Source: Episyrphus balteatus (taxonomy: Eukaryota; Arthropoda; Insecta; Diptera; Syrphidae). Taken from it: DNA of 64,000 nt. The DNA is taken from NCBI RefSeq assembly GCF_945859705.1, contig NC_079134.1, positions 34,114,576 to 34,178,575 of the forward strand, read 5' to 3'. Both the position numbers and the translations under genes were made by a program. Positions 37,250 to 50,200 of the stretch are shown in pieces. Below the pieces are notes generated by a model. It was not told the DNA's origin. It did no database searches and saw only the letters and a list, made by a program, of their open reading frames with translations. Within the stretch, counting starts at the first letter, position 1, and each line of letters begins with the position of its first letter.

Positions 37250-37621
37250 ACGCAAAGTGATATTTTTAAACATGCTCTCTCGCTATCTCTCTGCGTACAA
37301 CAATTTTTGCTAGTTTGCAATTTATTTTCTCACTCGACTTTCTCACTTTTTTTCTCTAAAAAATGTAGTTCTCCTTCGTGATGAAAATAATCACAATAGA
37401 ATAAAACACATTTGAAAAACAACAGTGTTTTTGAGAATAGAAACACAAATTTTGAAAGAAATAAACATGAAAAAACTAACACGCGCGATTTGCGACAGAA
37501 TTGTATACAATTCTGCGAAATGGAAGAAAAAAATCAACTTTTTCAGCCGCACCTTCAGACAGTTTTTTTTTTCTCATATTTTCAGTATCTATTTGTGATT
37601 TCTCATGATCACTTGATTTCG
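37250..37621 (+). promoter_or_regulatory. dl: Candidate proximal promoter and 5' UTR exon of dorsal
   Basis: CTCTCTCGCTATCTCTCTGCG (37272-37292) is a GAGA-type CT-repeat. It is followed by CT-rich sequence and an A-rich leader that ends at the donor TTTCG|GTAAGAG at 37621. The resulting intron (37622-37761) is only 140 bp and ends with TTTTTCTCCGTTACAG. In-frame TGA at about 37606 means translation would begin at MMQQ in the next exon. The exact start of transcription is not visible. Confidence 0.45.
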
Positions 37622-37761
37622 GTAAGAGTTTTGTTAAGCTTTCTTAAAAATCGAATTAAAATCTTTATTTTTAAGGTGCGAAAAAGTAAAATTATGCTTA
37701 TTTTCGAAAATATTTTTTAAGTTCAAAATTTTTAAAAAAAATTATTTTTTCTCCGTTACAG

Positions 37762-37925
37762 TTGACGTTCTCAAGATGATGCAACAAAGTGAAGCTATTA
37801 ACGGAACAATGGGCGGTCCAGGAGTGCAAAATATTGATCCGACACAAGCTTCAACGTCCAACTTTAATGGCAACGGTATGATACACCCGCAGTTGCAGCA
37901 ACAGCAACAACAGCCCCAACAACCA

Positions 37926-37956
<31 letters not shown>

Positions 37957-38209
37957 AGCAATCCACCCAACAACAACAACAACAGTCAAATGCTAAAAAG
38001 ATTCGACGAAATGCTCAAGTCATTATTACAGAACAACCAGCTTGGAAATCGTTACGGTTTCGTTACGAATGCGAAGGACGATCGGCTGGCTCGATACCAG
38101 GCATCAATAGTACGCCGGAAAATAAGACATTTCCGACAATTGAAATTGTTGGTTATAAAGGACGAGCGGTTGTAGTAGTGTCATGTGTAACGAAGGATCC
38201 ACCATATAG
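37762..38209 (+). CDS. dl: dorsal common exon: polyQ and start of Rel homology region
   Basis: The acceptor is CCGTTACAG|TTGACG and the donor ATAG|GTGAGT. The 14 bases before ATG are open in phase 1 (VDVLK or IDVLK depending on the first base), which lets upstream coding exons splice in. It encodes MMQQSEAINGT, a CAA/CAG-coded glutamine tract (about 37898-37985), then ITEQP and the RFRYECEGRSAGSIPG recognition loop and GYKGRAVVVVSCVTKD. Conservation starts at about NAQVIITEQP; the part before it is likely fast-evolving. Confidence 0.93.
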
Positions 38210-41200
38210 GTGAGTTGATAAATAAAAAACAAATCATGTGTGCAATTCACACGTGGTAGAAATGAAACCTTAAAAAATAATTTTCCCTGCAAAAAATAAA
38301 TAGAAAAAATTCACCTTTTTTTTATTCCATCACCATATTATTATTCAATACATTTTCTTTTTTATATGACAACTTATAATAAATTTTATATCATCTGAAA
38401 GCTTATTGTTTCACCCTTTATATGACGCTTTAATCATATTTCTATCATGCCTATAAAAAAAGTAAGAATTTCTTAAAGCCAACCATGTCGAAATTTCAAA
38501 CTGAGACTGGTGGCTGGTTAAATAATATGTATGTGCTCTAGATCAAAAGATATAACGTATTTAGAAAAAGGGCATGTTTTTACCGTTATCTCAGGATTTT
38601 TAATATGAAATCAAACTGAAATTTATGCACAGTTATAGTATTTTTAATTACCTGTCTACAGTATAAATTTCATGTATCTATCTATTTAAATCAGTACTAT
38701 ACTAAAGAAGTTTTCACTTCAAAAAATAAATAAATAAATAACAAACAGATGGCGTTAGTGAACGATAGATAAGTATAGGTACCTACACAAACAAATTAAC
38801 TAAATAAGAAGGTATAATTCAATAAGAAAGAAAAAACATATTAATTTTTGAATTTATTGTATTTTCAGTCATCGTAGAAGAAAATTAAGATGTTTAGTGT
38901 CGTTGCAAAATCATTATTTGTCATAATCATAATAAAGTTGTCAAACTCAATCTTATGGTTTGTTACATTTTTGGAACAACTAGCGATTTTTGCATTTTGA
39001 TAGCTTTTATATGTTTAATGCGAACAAGGGTTAATACTTTGTTACTTTATTAGAGTCAGCCGAAAAACTTTTTTTTCGAATTTCAAATCGTAAAAATAGC
39101 GCAGAAAAGTTGCGAATGGTGAAGACTAAGAATGGTTTAAAATATAATACAAAATTGTGCATAGTAAAAAGTTTAACAGTGCGTTTACTACCTTGGCACT
39201 TATTGAGCTTTGTTTTAAAAATTTTGAATTTTTTTCATTGAATATGAATTCTTGTACTAATTAAATAATTAATAAGTTAAAAGTCGAATATCTTTTTTAC
39301 GTCAGTTTAGCTAAATTTCTAACATTTATTACTTGTGATCTTATGCCCGAGTAGATGGGAATTGCATTAATTTCTTTTTTAAGGTTATCCCATTTTAAAG
39401 TGTAGAAGTGTAAAAATCTGTAGCTCCTTTATAGCTGATTGTTTCCGTTGGATCATGTCCATCATGAATATTAAAAATTTTTTTAAAGCAGGTTTGTTTC
39501 ATCGCGCATATTGTCTCCTACTGTAGACTATATACAGAAATCGTTTGACTATACCAGTAATAGAATTGACTTTTAAAACAAAGTGCAATTAACATTTCAA
39601 AGTGTGCACAAAAAACCAAAGCTTCAGGAAGAGTCAGTTTGGTAGGTAAAATTAAAGCACTACAGTCACACAGAGCTCGTTCCTAGCTGTAAACTGAAAG
39701 ATTTGGTGCAAGTATTCCAAAAAGTTCTTCGAGATGTCCAATGGAGAATCAGTTGAAAATGTAGTAGATCTGAATCAGAAGGCCCCAGGATAATTAAGAT
39801 TGTTTCAAGTTTATTTAAATTGTAACAGAACAGCTTATGCGTTACTTTATTTAACTTTAATACTTTACTGTGTTCTTCATCGTTCAGCATAGCTTAATTG
39901 TACTAGAATATTTCAAGAAATAATAAATCCATTCAATTGTACTATACTACTTTAATTATAGATTTAAAATACAACTTTTGTTCAACATCTCGAAAACTAA
40001 TGTTATTTTATTGTTTGTTATATTTATTTACAGACCACATCCTCATAATTTAGTTGGTAAAGAAGGCTGTAAAAAGGGAGTTTGCACACTGGAAATCAAT
40101 AGCGAAACCATGAGAGCAGTATTTAGTAATTTAGGAATACAATGTGTTAAGAAAAGAGATATCGAAGCAGCTCTGGTAGCACGTGAAGATATTCGAGTAG
40201 ATCCCTTTAAAAGTAAGTTTAAAACAAAAAATTAAAAATAAAATAATCATTACAAAAATATCAACCCTTCTTTTTTCCAGCTGGATTCTCACATAAAAAT
40301 CAACCATCAAGCATAGATTTAAATTCAGTTCGTTTATGTTTTCAAGTGTTTCTTGAAAGTGATGTAAAAGGTCGTTTCACTGTACCACTCTTACCTGTTG
40401 TTTCCGATCCAATTTTCGACAAGAAGGCAATGTCAGATTTGGTAATCTGCCGTCTTTGCAGTTGTTCGAGTACAGTTGAGGGTGGCAAAGAAATTATACT
40501 TCTTTGTGAGAAAGTTACCAAAGAAGATATTTCGGTGCGTTTCTATGAGGAACAAGATGGCAATTTAGTGTGGGAAGGTTTTGGTGATTTTCAACATACG
40601 GATGTTCATAAACAAACAGCTATTACTTTTAAAACACCACGCTATAGAACGCTAAAAACAAACGAAATAGCTAAGGTAAGTTGCTTATTTGAGACCTTTG
40701 ACAGTTAGACAACAGTACCACTCCCGACTAACTATTTTCCTTCTGTAAATCCTTACAGATGTTCTTGTAGCTTCTGTAAAGCTTTATAGAAGCAATATTA
40801 GGTGTGTTTTTTATTACCACCGGTCTTAACTGGACAAAAAAAACACAGTCGGGGCTAAGCAATTTGCATGTTAAATACAACAACGCTTAGTTGTTTAGCC
40901 CAGATAATTCTCTGGGCTTAACTTTTTCAACAGATTTAAATCTGTGCTACCAAATCAAATTGTTAGTAAATTGTTTAGAATGGGCAGGTTCAGAAACGTT
41001 GGGGACTTAATATTTAGGTAATTTCTCGGTCTCTGATTGGTCAGCTGTCAAAAAAAATCCTTCCAATTTAGGTAATTTTATTTGAAAGCTGACTGGAAAG
41101 TTAGGCAAGAAAATTTTCCCTAAAAATTTAGGAAAGTTTTTTTTGTCAACATGACAGCAGATTGTTTTTAATTAAAGAATTATTTTAGAAAAATTAAATT

Positions 41201-44200
41201 TATTTTTGTAAAATTCGAAATTTGACAATAGCATTACATCCAAACTAATTTAGTCAATTTACTCAAATTTCCGTTCAGAAAATGACGTTGCCTAAATATC
41301 TAGTCCCTAATATTTCCTGAACGTGCCCAATTTGTTTAAAAACATCAAAACTAATGTTTGGAATGACAACTATTATTTTTTAAATATTATTTATTTAATA
41401 GTTGGTTAAACTTTTTTTTCAAAAACACACAAGAACACCCACAAGCGAAAAATATAACAACTTTATATTTTGTTTGTGTCAGCTGATTTCGGAACATTTA
41501 ATATGCAGTGCTGCCAATTTTTCTCGCTAAGCCCCGAGGCGTTTTTTTTGTCCAGTTAAGCCCGGTGGTAATAAAAAACACGCCTATTGTTAATTTTGCA
41601 CACAAACAAATCTTTTGCACCGAAGGAGTGATGCCAAATAATTTTTCTCCAAAGCAACTTATTTTTCATCTAATTCCAGGTCTTCATTCAACTGCGACGA
41701 CCATCGGACGGTGCTGTCAGTGAACCTCTACCATTTGACTTTCTTCCTTTAGAATCAGGTAGGCGTACTTTCTGGGCAATCCGTAAAAACTTGAAACGGA
41801 AAGCCGACATGAATGTATTTCAGCAAATACTCAATGAAGATAAGGCAGCCCTATTGGCTGCCAAACAAGCAATACCTTCATACACGGAAGTAGGTTGTCA
41901 AAGTGACGTTATTAATTTAGATACCCCAACCGAAGAAGACCATACAAAATCATTTGAAACGACAGATGATGAAGAATCGGCAAAACGACGCATGGAAAAA
42001 GAAGTCGATAGTATAATTGATGAAAAGCTTAAAGAAATGGAACTTGAAGTGCGCGAGCCAGTACGTGAACCAGAACCGGAGCCAGAACCACAACAACGTT
42101 ATCAAAGTGTTCAAACACAAACTCAAGATTCAATGGAGGACGTCGTAGATGTATCGATTCAAGAAGACATTTCAGAACCGCGAAAATTGACAACTAATGA
42201 CAAAATTACCGATTGGCTTAAGTCAAATGATGAATTTGAACGAACCGATGAAAGTGAATCTCCTCCGGTCAATGGTCACATTACAGCTCGCACAATATCA
42301 ACTGTCGTAACTTCGGAAGAAGATAAAACCTTAAATGATTTACTTGATCATTCTGAAGAGTTGGAAGAAATTTACAGCGAAAATAAGCTTAGAATTGAAA
42401 CTTTTAATAATACACTGATAAATGAGTTGGCAAGTTCTTCGGTCGATGGAAGTTTGACAAAAAGTTCCATTTCGAAAATGGAAGTTGAAGAGAGTTTCGA
42501 TGATGCCGCAACATATACAAGTCTTGAGATGGCATTTAAAAATCCCTTTCCCATGGCTGGTGGTATGTCAAATCTACTTGATGGTCTAATAGCTCCACAG
42601 CAGGCATCAGCTAATAATTATGATCCTGTTGAAATAATTGTAAACCCTCCAGCACCAATGCTTAATATGCCATCACCTACTGCAAACCGTTTGAGTTTTG
42701 TTGGTGATGAGAATTGTCCCCCACTTCCACCAAAACGTATACGTAAACAAGATCTACCAATTAGCCCACCTGCTCGAAGCAGTCCAACATCTCCAGCAAG
42801 ACCTCCATCACAGATTATTATTATGAAGACTCCTGATCAATCGCCACCAACGAAAAGATTGCCACCTACCCCGAATAACAGTAATATGTCACGGCAGAAA
42901 AAGCCTGGTTTCTTTTCAAAGCTATTCTCTCGGCGAAAGAGTAAGTCCGATCTATCTCAGACTTCATCATCTCCAGGCTCAAAAACTGCAAGTCCAATGG
43001 GATCTCGCGAACCTAGCTTAGCTCATTTTTCACTTAACGACATAAACCGATCATCAGTTCGTTCTTTGAAATCAATTCAACCATCTAGTATATCGGCATC
43101 GAACAGTCCTACAAACGGTGCTAAACCTGGACGAACCGTTGGTGGCAAACCGGTTGGTAGAAGTGTGAGTAGTGTGTCTGGTAAGAGACCCCATCTCACA
43201 GCCGAGGTTATACACATCCCACTCAAAGGTGACTCATCGAATAGTCTGCCCATGCATGAAGCCTACTCTGATGCAAGCACTGTGACGTTAAGTAATATGC
43301 TTGACAGAAAAACTGTCAGTGCCATGCAACTGGTTGACATTCCGATCAATGATGGTAATATGGAATTAGTTGCCATTGCTGATCGGCAAAGTTTGAAAAA
43401 TCTTTGTGAAGGTCAATATGGAGTGGCACTTCATCCGGATGTTGATTTGACAGAAGCTGAACATTTTGCTTTGTACACGAGTGTACCACCGAATGCAACA
43501 ATGAGTGAATTTGATGAAACGTCATGTTATTATGCGCCAGTTGATGCTGGAGAAATTTTAACACCCGAAGAGGTTGCAAAACGACTTACCGAAGCGAATA
43601 AAATTAACTGAGCAAAAATCGAATAAAAAATCTAGTACATTTAGTTTAAAAACAAAGAAAAACATCACTGGAAAGGGATAGATTTTTTTCCCATCAGTGC
43701 TGATCTTACAACTTATTGGGGCTGTCAGGGTCAACTGTCAAACTCTATTTACAGAACTGTCACTGATTTGAGGCCAACATTTTTTTTTAGAAATCAAGGA
43801 ATCATTTGACACGAGTTCAGATAAAATTATATTTCAGAGAAATTCCACACTCAGTCCAAAACAACGAATTTAAATAAATTAAATCTAAACTATTAATATC
43901 TGTCAAAATGCCTGGAAATCTGAAATTAGTTGTTTTGGACTAAGTGTGGAAACAGAGCTATTTTGATTCTCAGTATTTGACAGCTAAATTCACAAAGAAG
44001 ACGCGTTCAAATTACTGAAATCATTCAAATTGAGATTTAATTTTTATGAACTGGTGTATTTTTATAAAAATAATTTGACATTTCTGTCTGGAAATTCTGG
44101 AACGGAAAAATGCATTCATATGATAAACATTAAACAAATGAAAATAAGGGATATTGTCAATTGTGTTCGTTGTTTGTATTAAAAATCTCACAAGTATAAT

Positions 44201-47200
44201 AATATTGTGGGTTCATAATAATTTATTTGTCAAAGCCAACGTTAAAAAAAAAAAGAATAAAACTGATTACTTTATCGTTGTGTCATATTGTTGCCCAATA
44301 TATATATTAAATTTTTTTTTGTAAACCATTTTGTATTTGAAAAAAATATTGTCAATCTATAAACAAAACCAAAATTAGTTTTGTTGAAAGATATTTTGTA
44401 TTTTATAAGATTTTATTGTACCTTGCGCAGTCATATCAAGTGAAGTTAAACAACAGCAAAAAAACAAACAAACCGAAAATTATTTTGTATAATATATAAG
44501 AAACTAATTCCCGATATAAATATATTTTAGCCAATGTTTTAAATGAAAATTTAAAGAAAAAGAAAAAAAACGTATGACGGAAAAAAACCTATCTAACACC
44601 TTGTTTTTGTTTTTAGATCCTGCTGAAATTAAACGTAAACGTCAAAAAACAGGGGGAGATCCAGTACAACATTTAAAACAACAATTACACAATCAGCAAC
44701 CAATTGAGCAACTTGATGGTAGTAAGTTGTTGCATAATTTTTTACTTTACTTTCTTCGAACTGTCATTATACTGTCAAATCATTTTCTTCTAAAGAAGCA
44801 TTCATATTGGTACAAAGGGTTCAATACAAGTTTGGTATTTTGCGAATTTACTTTTCAGTAAATTTTCTTAATATTTAACAATTTGTTGAACACGCTTATT
44901 CATTGTAGTTTTTGACATTTCATTCTGGTGGTGGTGTTTTGGGAAAGATGTTTTTGTCGGAAATTCCTTGTTTAGCTATGTTTTAACTGGTGGTGGTATT
45001 CAAAGGTTTAGATATTAGAAATAGAAGTTCTCATTTTTGCAGATAAAAGAGGTTTATATGGCAGGAGAGGTAAAAAAATGGAAATTCGAGGAAAGATGTA
45101 TGGCGCTACAATGACTAGTGCTTAAAGTATTTCAAATGGATACTTTGACAGACGATGGCAACGCTCCAGAGGTAACCAGAATTATATAACATAATACTGT
45201 TATCTTTTATTGTTAGAGTAATAGTAGATTTAGGGAATTTTATTCCTTTGATGGGTAAAGTAGTTTATTCTGTAAATATATGTTTTATACTTTTTTTTAT
45301 AAATGCTGCGTTACATAAATTTGAAAAGAATTTTAGCTATTACATTAGGTTTTTTTGGAAAGCAGTGTTTTCCGTATTAAGCAGGCCTTAAAAAAGTGCT
45401 TATGAAAATATAAAAAAAAAAACTTAATCTAGTATTGTTGATCCAAAAAAGCACGGATTTTAGCTGTGTTCCTTTAGAGGTGGTAGACTACTCAACTCAC
45501 GAGTAAAAATCTAGTACAACAACTACTTACTCTTATCTACTCGAGAAGATCATGTGTTGATTGTAGTAGATCTACTTATCCTCTTCTCATGAGTAGTCTA
45601 CCACCTCTAAAGGAACTCAGCTGTTATTGGCATATTTACCTACTTTATTAGTTTTGTTCAAGTTGAAGAATAGAATAAACACAAAATTTAAATTTTGTGA
45701 GTTTTTTCTTCAAAATGACATGAATCGAAGTAATGAACTGCCGAACTGTCTGTAGTCGAAAATCTGATGAATAAAAGTTTCGTCTGAGCGCTATCATCGT
45801 TTGTCAAATAAAGAGTCTTACAAACGATCTAGGAAACTTGGAATTCATTTAAAAATTAAATTTGTACTAGATTTGATACTTGGTCCTACATTGTTTTTGC
45901 ATTTTGGTGTCACGTTAAGAAACATCTGATAAAGGTTAAATCAACAATTTTTACTGTTAGTCTTTTTTGCAATTAAAAATTAACGCAAGATAAAAAATGC
46001 ACTTTTTGGTAGGTACAACAAAATCAACAGTTTTGTAAGAAGCAAGATTTTTGTTCTATAGGAATTTAGCCATGGAAATTCCTATTACTTCAAATAAACA
46101 TTGAAAAATCTAGTACAAACAAACCAAACAGAACTTTTTGTTCAATTTTTCAAACGCCATCACTAAGTCGATTTCCTACTTATCTAAACGTAAAATGATT
46201 TTCTTTTTATTTCACACAAAACTTTTAGTAAATTGTTTATAAAACTTTTGGATGCATGCCAATTTTTTCATACATACATACATAACTTTGAATACAAATA
46301 TTCATTCATAATATTCATCTGTCGTCACAGTCAATAAAAATCATTTTAATATATGAAAAAAATCGCTTATACGCCCTACATTTTCCACATTCTTATTCGT
46401 ACAGTTTATTTTTTTGATACATTCATACATATTTATACTCATATAAATTATTTATGTTATTCAAGATAATAATTATAATTTTATGCGACAAAATTTGCAA
46501 AGTGTTTCTTTTTCATTTATTTGTATAAAAAAAATGCTTAAAATGAGGCACACAAAAGGTTAAAAATGAGTATTGAACAATCATACTCTTTATAGTTATT
46601 TAGATTTCAATATTTGTCATTCTGAGAATCAAAACTACTGATAGTTCAAAATCGATTTTGTCCTTACCCTGAACGTACCCAATTTCTTTGACGTTTGATA
46701 CAGGAATCCACATCTTTGACATTTTAAACATTTTAGTGGTTGCCAACTATTTTATTTTAGAAATAGTAACTTTTTACTACTTAAGTTTTCAATACTTTGA
46801 ACTTAATAATATTGTCCATTTGATATAAAGAGATTTTCACAATAAAAACGCACTTTGTATTGATTCTGATTAAGAAGTTTCAACTTTTTTTAAAATCTCC
46901 AATAAATAAAATAGAATATTGTTGAAATTATTATAAAATTTCCATTTCTCAAGTAAGCCAATTTTTTTATTCATCATACATAACCAAAGAATTGCCTTAG
47001 TTTAGTTGTTTAAACAATTAATACCAATAAATGAAAAAATTTGTCCATTAAATCCAAAGAATTTATTAAAAAAAAAATTAACAATGAAAGACTTTTTTTG
47101 TATGAAAATAAATTATATAATATACACTTTATATACCATAAAATAATCTTCACTTGAAATTGGGCACACATAAATATAATAATATATGAAAAATATTTAC

Positions 47201-50200
47201 AAAAAATATTTAAGAAAAACTTTTAACCATTTTTTGTTTAAATATAAGGTCCACAAGAAAAAACTCACTAAACGTGCAATAAAATAATTCAAACTATAAG
47301 CAAAAATACACTAAAAATATAAAAATATACAAATTGTTCCTTTAAATGTCCACTTTAACAGACAGATATATGAAATATTAAATATTTAGATTTAAGAATA
47401 GTTAAAATACTTTCTTTGCTCAGTATAAATTTATTTAAAAGAAATAGGTAAAAATATTTGCTTTTAAAATTAAAACAAAAAAATAAATTGTTTCTTTTAA
47501 ACAAGATGATTTAAAAATGAATTTTATACAAAATAATGATAGATATTAAATTTAGTGGAATTTTGGATATTGTTAAATTTTGGAATATGTATTTTATTAA
47601 AGAAAAAAAGAAATAATAATATTTATAAAAAATAATAGAAGAAAAAAAAAACTTTTTGAAGCAAATTAAAAAATATGATATTTGCATTTTTTTGAATATG
47701 AAAATGGTTGTATTCAAGATAATACCAAATTGTTGGTTTGAATATTAGAATTTAAAAAAATATATTTATAACCAGCATAAGAAAATTACAATAATTATTG
47801 AAATAAATGGTAATAGATTTAATTAATTCAAGGTTTTTTTCTGTTTGAAAAATTTATTAAAGAATTTCAGAGTATTTATGAGAGTAATGTAAGTTTAGCT
47901 TGTATTTTTTTAGTGTGTTTTTTTTTTTTGTTATAAGTTAATATGTAAATTTTTTTATTTGTTATTATTATTTAACGCTAAGAGTTTTTTGTTTAATTGT
48001 GTGTGTGTGATATTGGGCAAACCGAAATAACATAAATATTTTTATAATGCATTTTTATTTCATTTTGCATGATGCTTTCATTTAATTGATTACTACATAC
48101 CTAATTTGTTTTCTTTTTTTTATTTGATTTTGAATGCTTTTATTTAATTTTATTTTATCGGCTTTCAGGAGCGCAACAAATGCATTTTCTCAATGTTATG
48201 CCAAATCCAGCTATCAAAACGGAACCAAGAGGTAAGATATTTTTGTTAGAAGAAAAATGTTATGTTGTCACCCAAAATATTGTACAGGTTTTGACATTAC
48301 AAACATTTATTACCGGAACTATCTTTATGATTTGTTCGCCTAATAATTTTTCAAATCGATTTATTTAAATTCTGGTGATGATAAAATTTTAAACACTTTA
48401 TGGTAAAGGTTTGATGCTCTCTTAAAAAGATAGACGGCGGGCGGTAAAGTTTCCGAAATACGTTTATTTTTTAGTTTTTTTTTAATTTAATTTAGATTTA
48501 ATTGAACCATTAAGATTTAAATGCAATGGTGTAAATTTCGAAGGGCTACGTATTACCAGTTTTGCCCATTTTTACCCTTTTTGAAATGAATTCAATTCAG
48601 TCAGTTCTAGCAATTTCGACTTGATTGACCTATAGGTATTTTTTTTTATAAGCCACTTTAAGGAGCGACTTAAGGGGGGAAATCCCTCTAGACGACACCT
48701 TTTTCATTATTTTTTTATGAAAAACTGAAAGCACTTGTTGAAATTTGGAAAAAGACAAGATATTACTGACATTATCAAGAATTGAAAAAAAAATTTTTGA
48801 AATGAAAAATAACAAAATGGCGGCTCTGGAGCCTTTCAAAGTTGACGCCTCTAGTTTGCGCCGTGCAATGTACAGGTCCAGGAAATCATCTTAAATCAAA
48901 AAGGAAATTTGTTTCCGTTAGATGATATTAGTACGCATTGCATGAACCTAAATTTATTTTTTTTAAATGAAAAATAAAAATTAGAAATAAAAAAAAACGA
49001 AAAAAACCATGTTTTTTTTTACAAAGAAGTAGTTAAAAAAAATATTTACTGTACAAATTTTATTCAACTTTTAGGTTCATGTTGTGGCCAAAAAGTTAAG
49101 GAGTAATTTGCTTCAAATTTCAAGTCGATAGCTTCATTAGTTTTTGAGTTACATTGCACGGCGCGGAAAAAAACTAGTTTCGAAAAAAATGCGTTTAAAG
49201 TTTTCGTTTTCGTAGGTTCGGAGAGCATTGGTTTCGGGACTATCTAGGCACTTTTGAGGCTTCATTTAAGGCTAAGACCACTGAAAATAGTTTCTTCGGT
49301 TGATAAATAAATTTATTACGCAAAAAAATACAATGCAAAAATAAAAAATTCCGGAGGGATTTCCCCCCTTAAGATTTTAAACTATTTATTTTTGTTGCCT
49401 TTACTCTACCTTTACTCTCCTAGTAATAGGAATTGAAAACATATGGAAAAGGTTACAGAAGGGGTGAAATAGGTAATAGGAAGGGGTCAAAAAATCATTA
49501 CACTGTGCAAGTCAAAATCTTTGACATGTGCGCTGTTGACTGTTTCCCCCTATTCGGGCCTTAGAAATCGATTGGCTTCATTAGTCGGCATATTTGTCGG
49601 TACGACTTCGAACAAAATTTTTTTCGGAAGTTTTTTTCAATAATTTTAAGCATTTTGCCCGGTTTAAAGTCATTTTTCTTGTTTATATTGGTATTTATTC
49701 TGCTCAAACGTTATATACTACCAGCATAAATTACTGGCTTTGTAAAAATGTATATCTTAGTAATGAATGTGTTGCCGTTGTGTTGTAATACATTTTTTTT
49801 TTTTTACATTTAAAGCCGAATTGTGAGAACATTGCTTCTACCGCCTAAACGATTTAATCTTATCCTTCACTCCCATATAGTTGTTTTCTGTAAATAATCT
49901 AAATAAATCTTTATAAATCATGTTATTTATGAAATTAAAAAAAAAAAGTTTTGAAAATAAATGTATTATTAGTTTAAAAAACAAAACGGCAACACCGGCA
50001 ATTTTAAACACATAGATTTTAAAGTTTTTTTTACTACCGACGCGTCGGTACGTTTACTACGTCGGTCGCGACGTGGCGACGTTTAAGAACAGAAATTATC
50101 AAAATTGGATCTGTAATTTGCTTAAGATACTCCACTAACACATAATAAAACGATAACAATGCAAAAAATCCAAATTTCTTGATTTTTTCAACAAAAACTT

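Noticed and set aside
37412..37720. 102-aa ORF just upstream of the dorsal common exon
   Set aside because: It runs through the donor at 37621 into the intron and has no recognisable domain; better read as leader sequence.
37742..37966. Minus-strand ORF rich in cysteine
   Set aside because: Antisense of the CAA/CAG polyglutamine tract of dorsal; the same applies to 52905-53093.
37898..37990. CAA/CAG tract as a CRISPR-like or satellite array
   Set aside because: It codes for glutamines in frame with Dorsal; no spacers. No CRISPR array is expected or seen in this eukaryotic sequence.
41791..43611. 606-aa ORF as an independent gene
   Set aside because: Its ATG is internal; the frame is continuous with the Rel-domain exon from 41680, as expected for Dorsal-B.
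44574..44861. 95-aa ORF including the NLS exon
   Set aside because: Only 44617-44721 is coding by splice signals and homology; the rest is intron.
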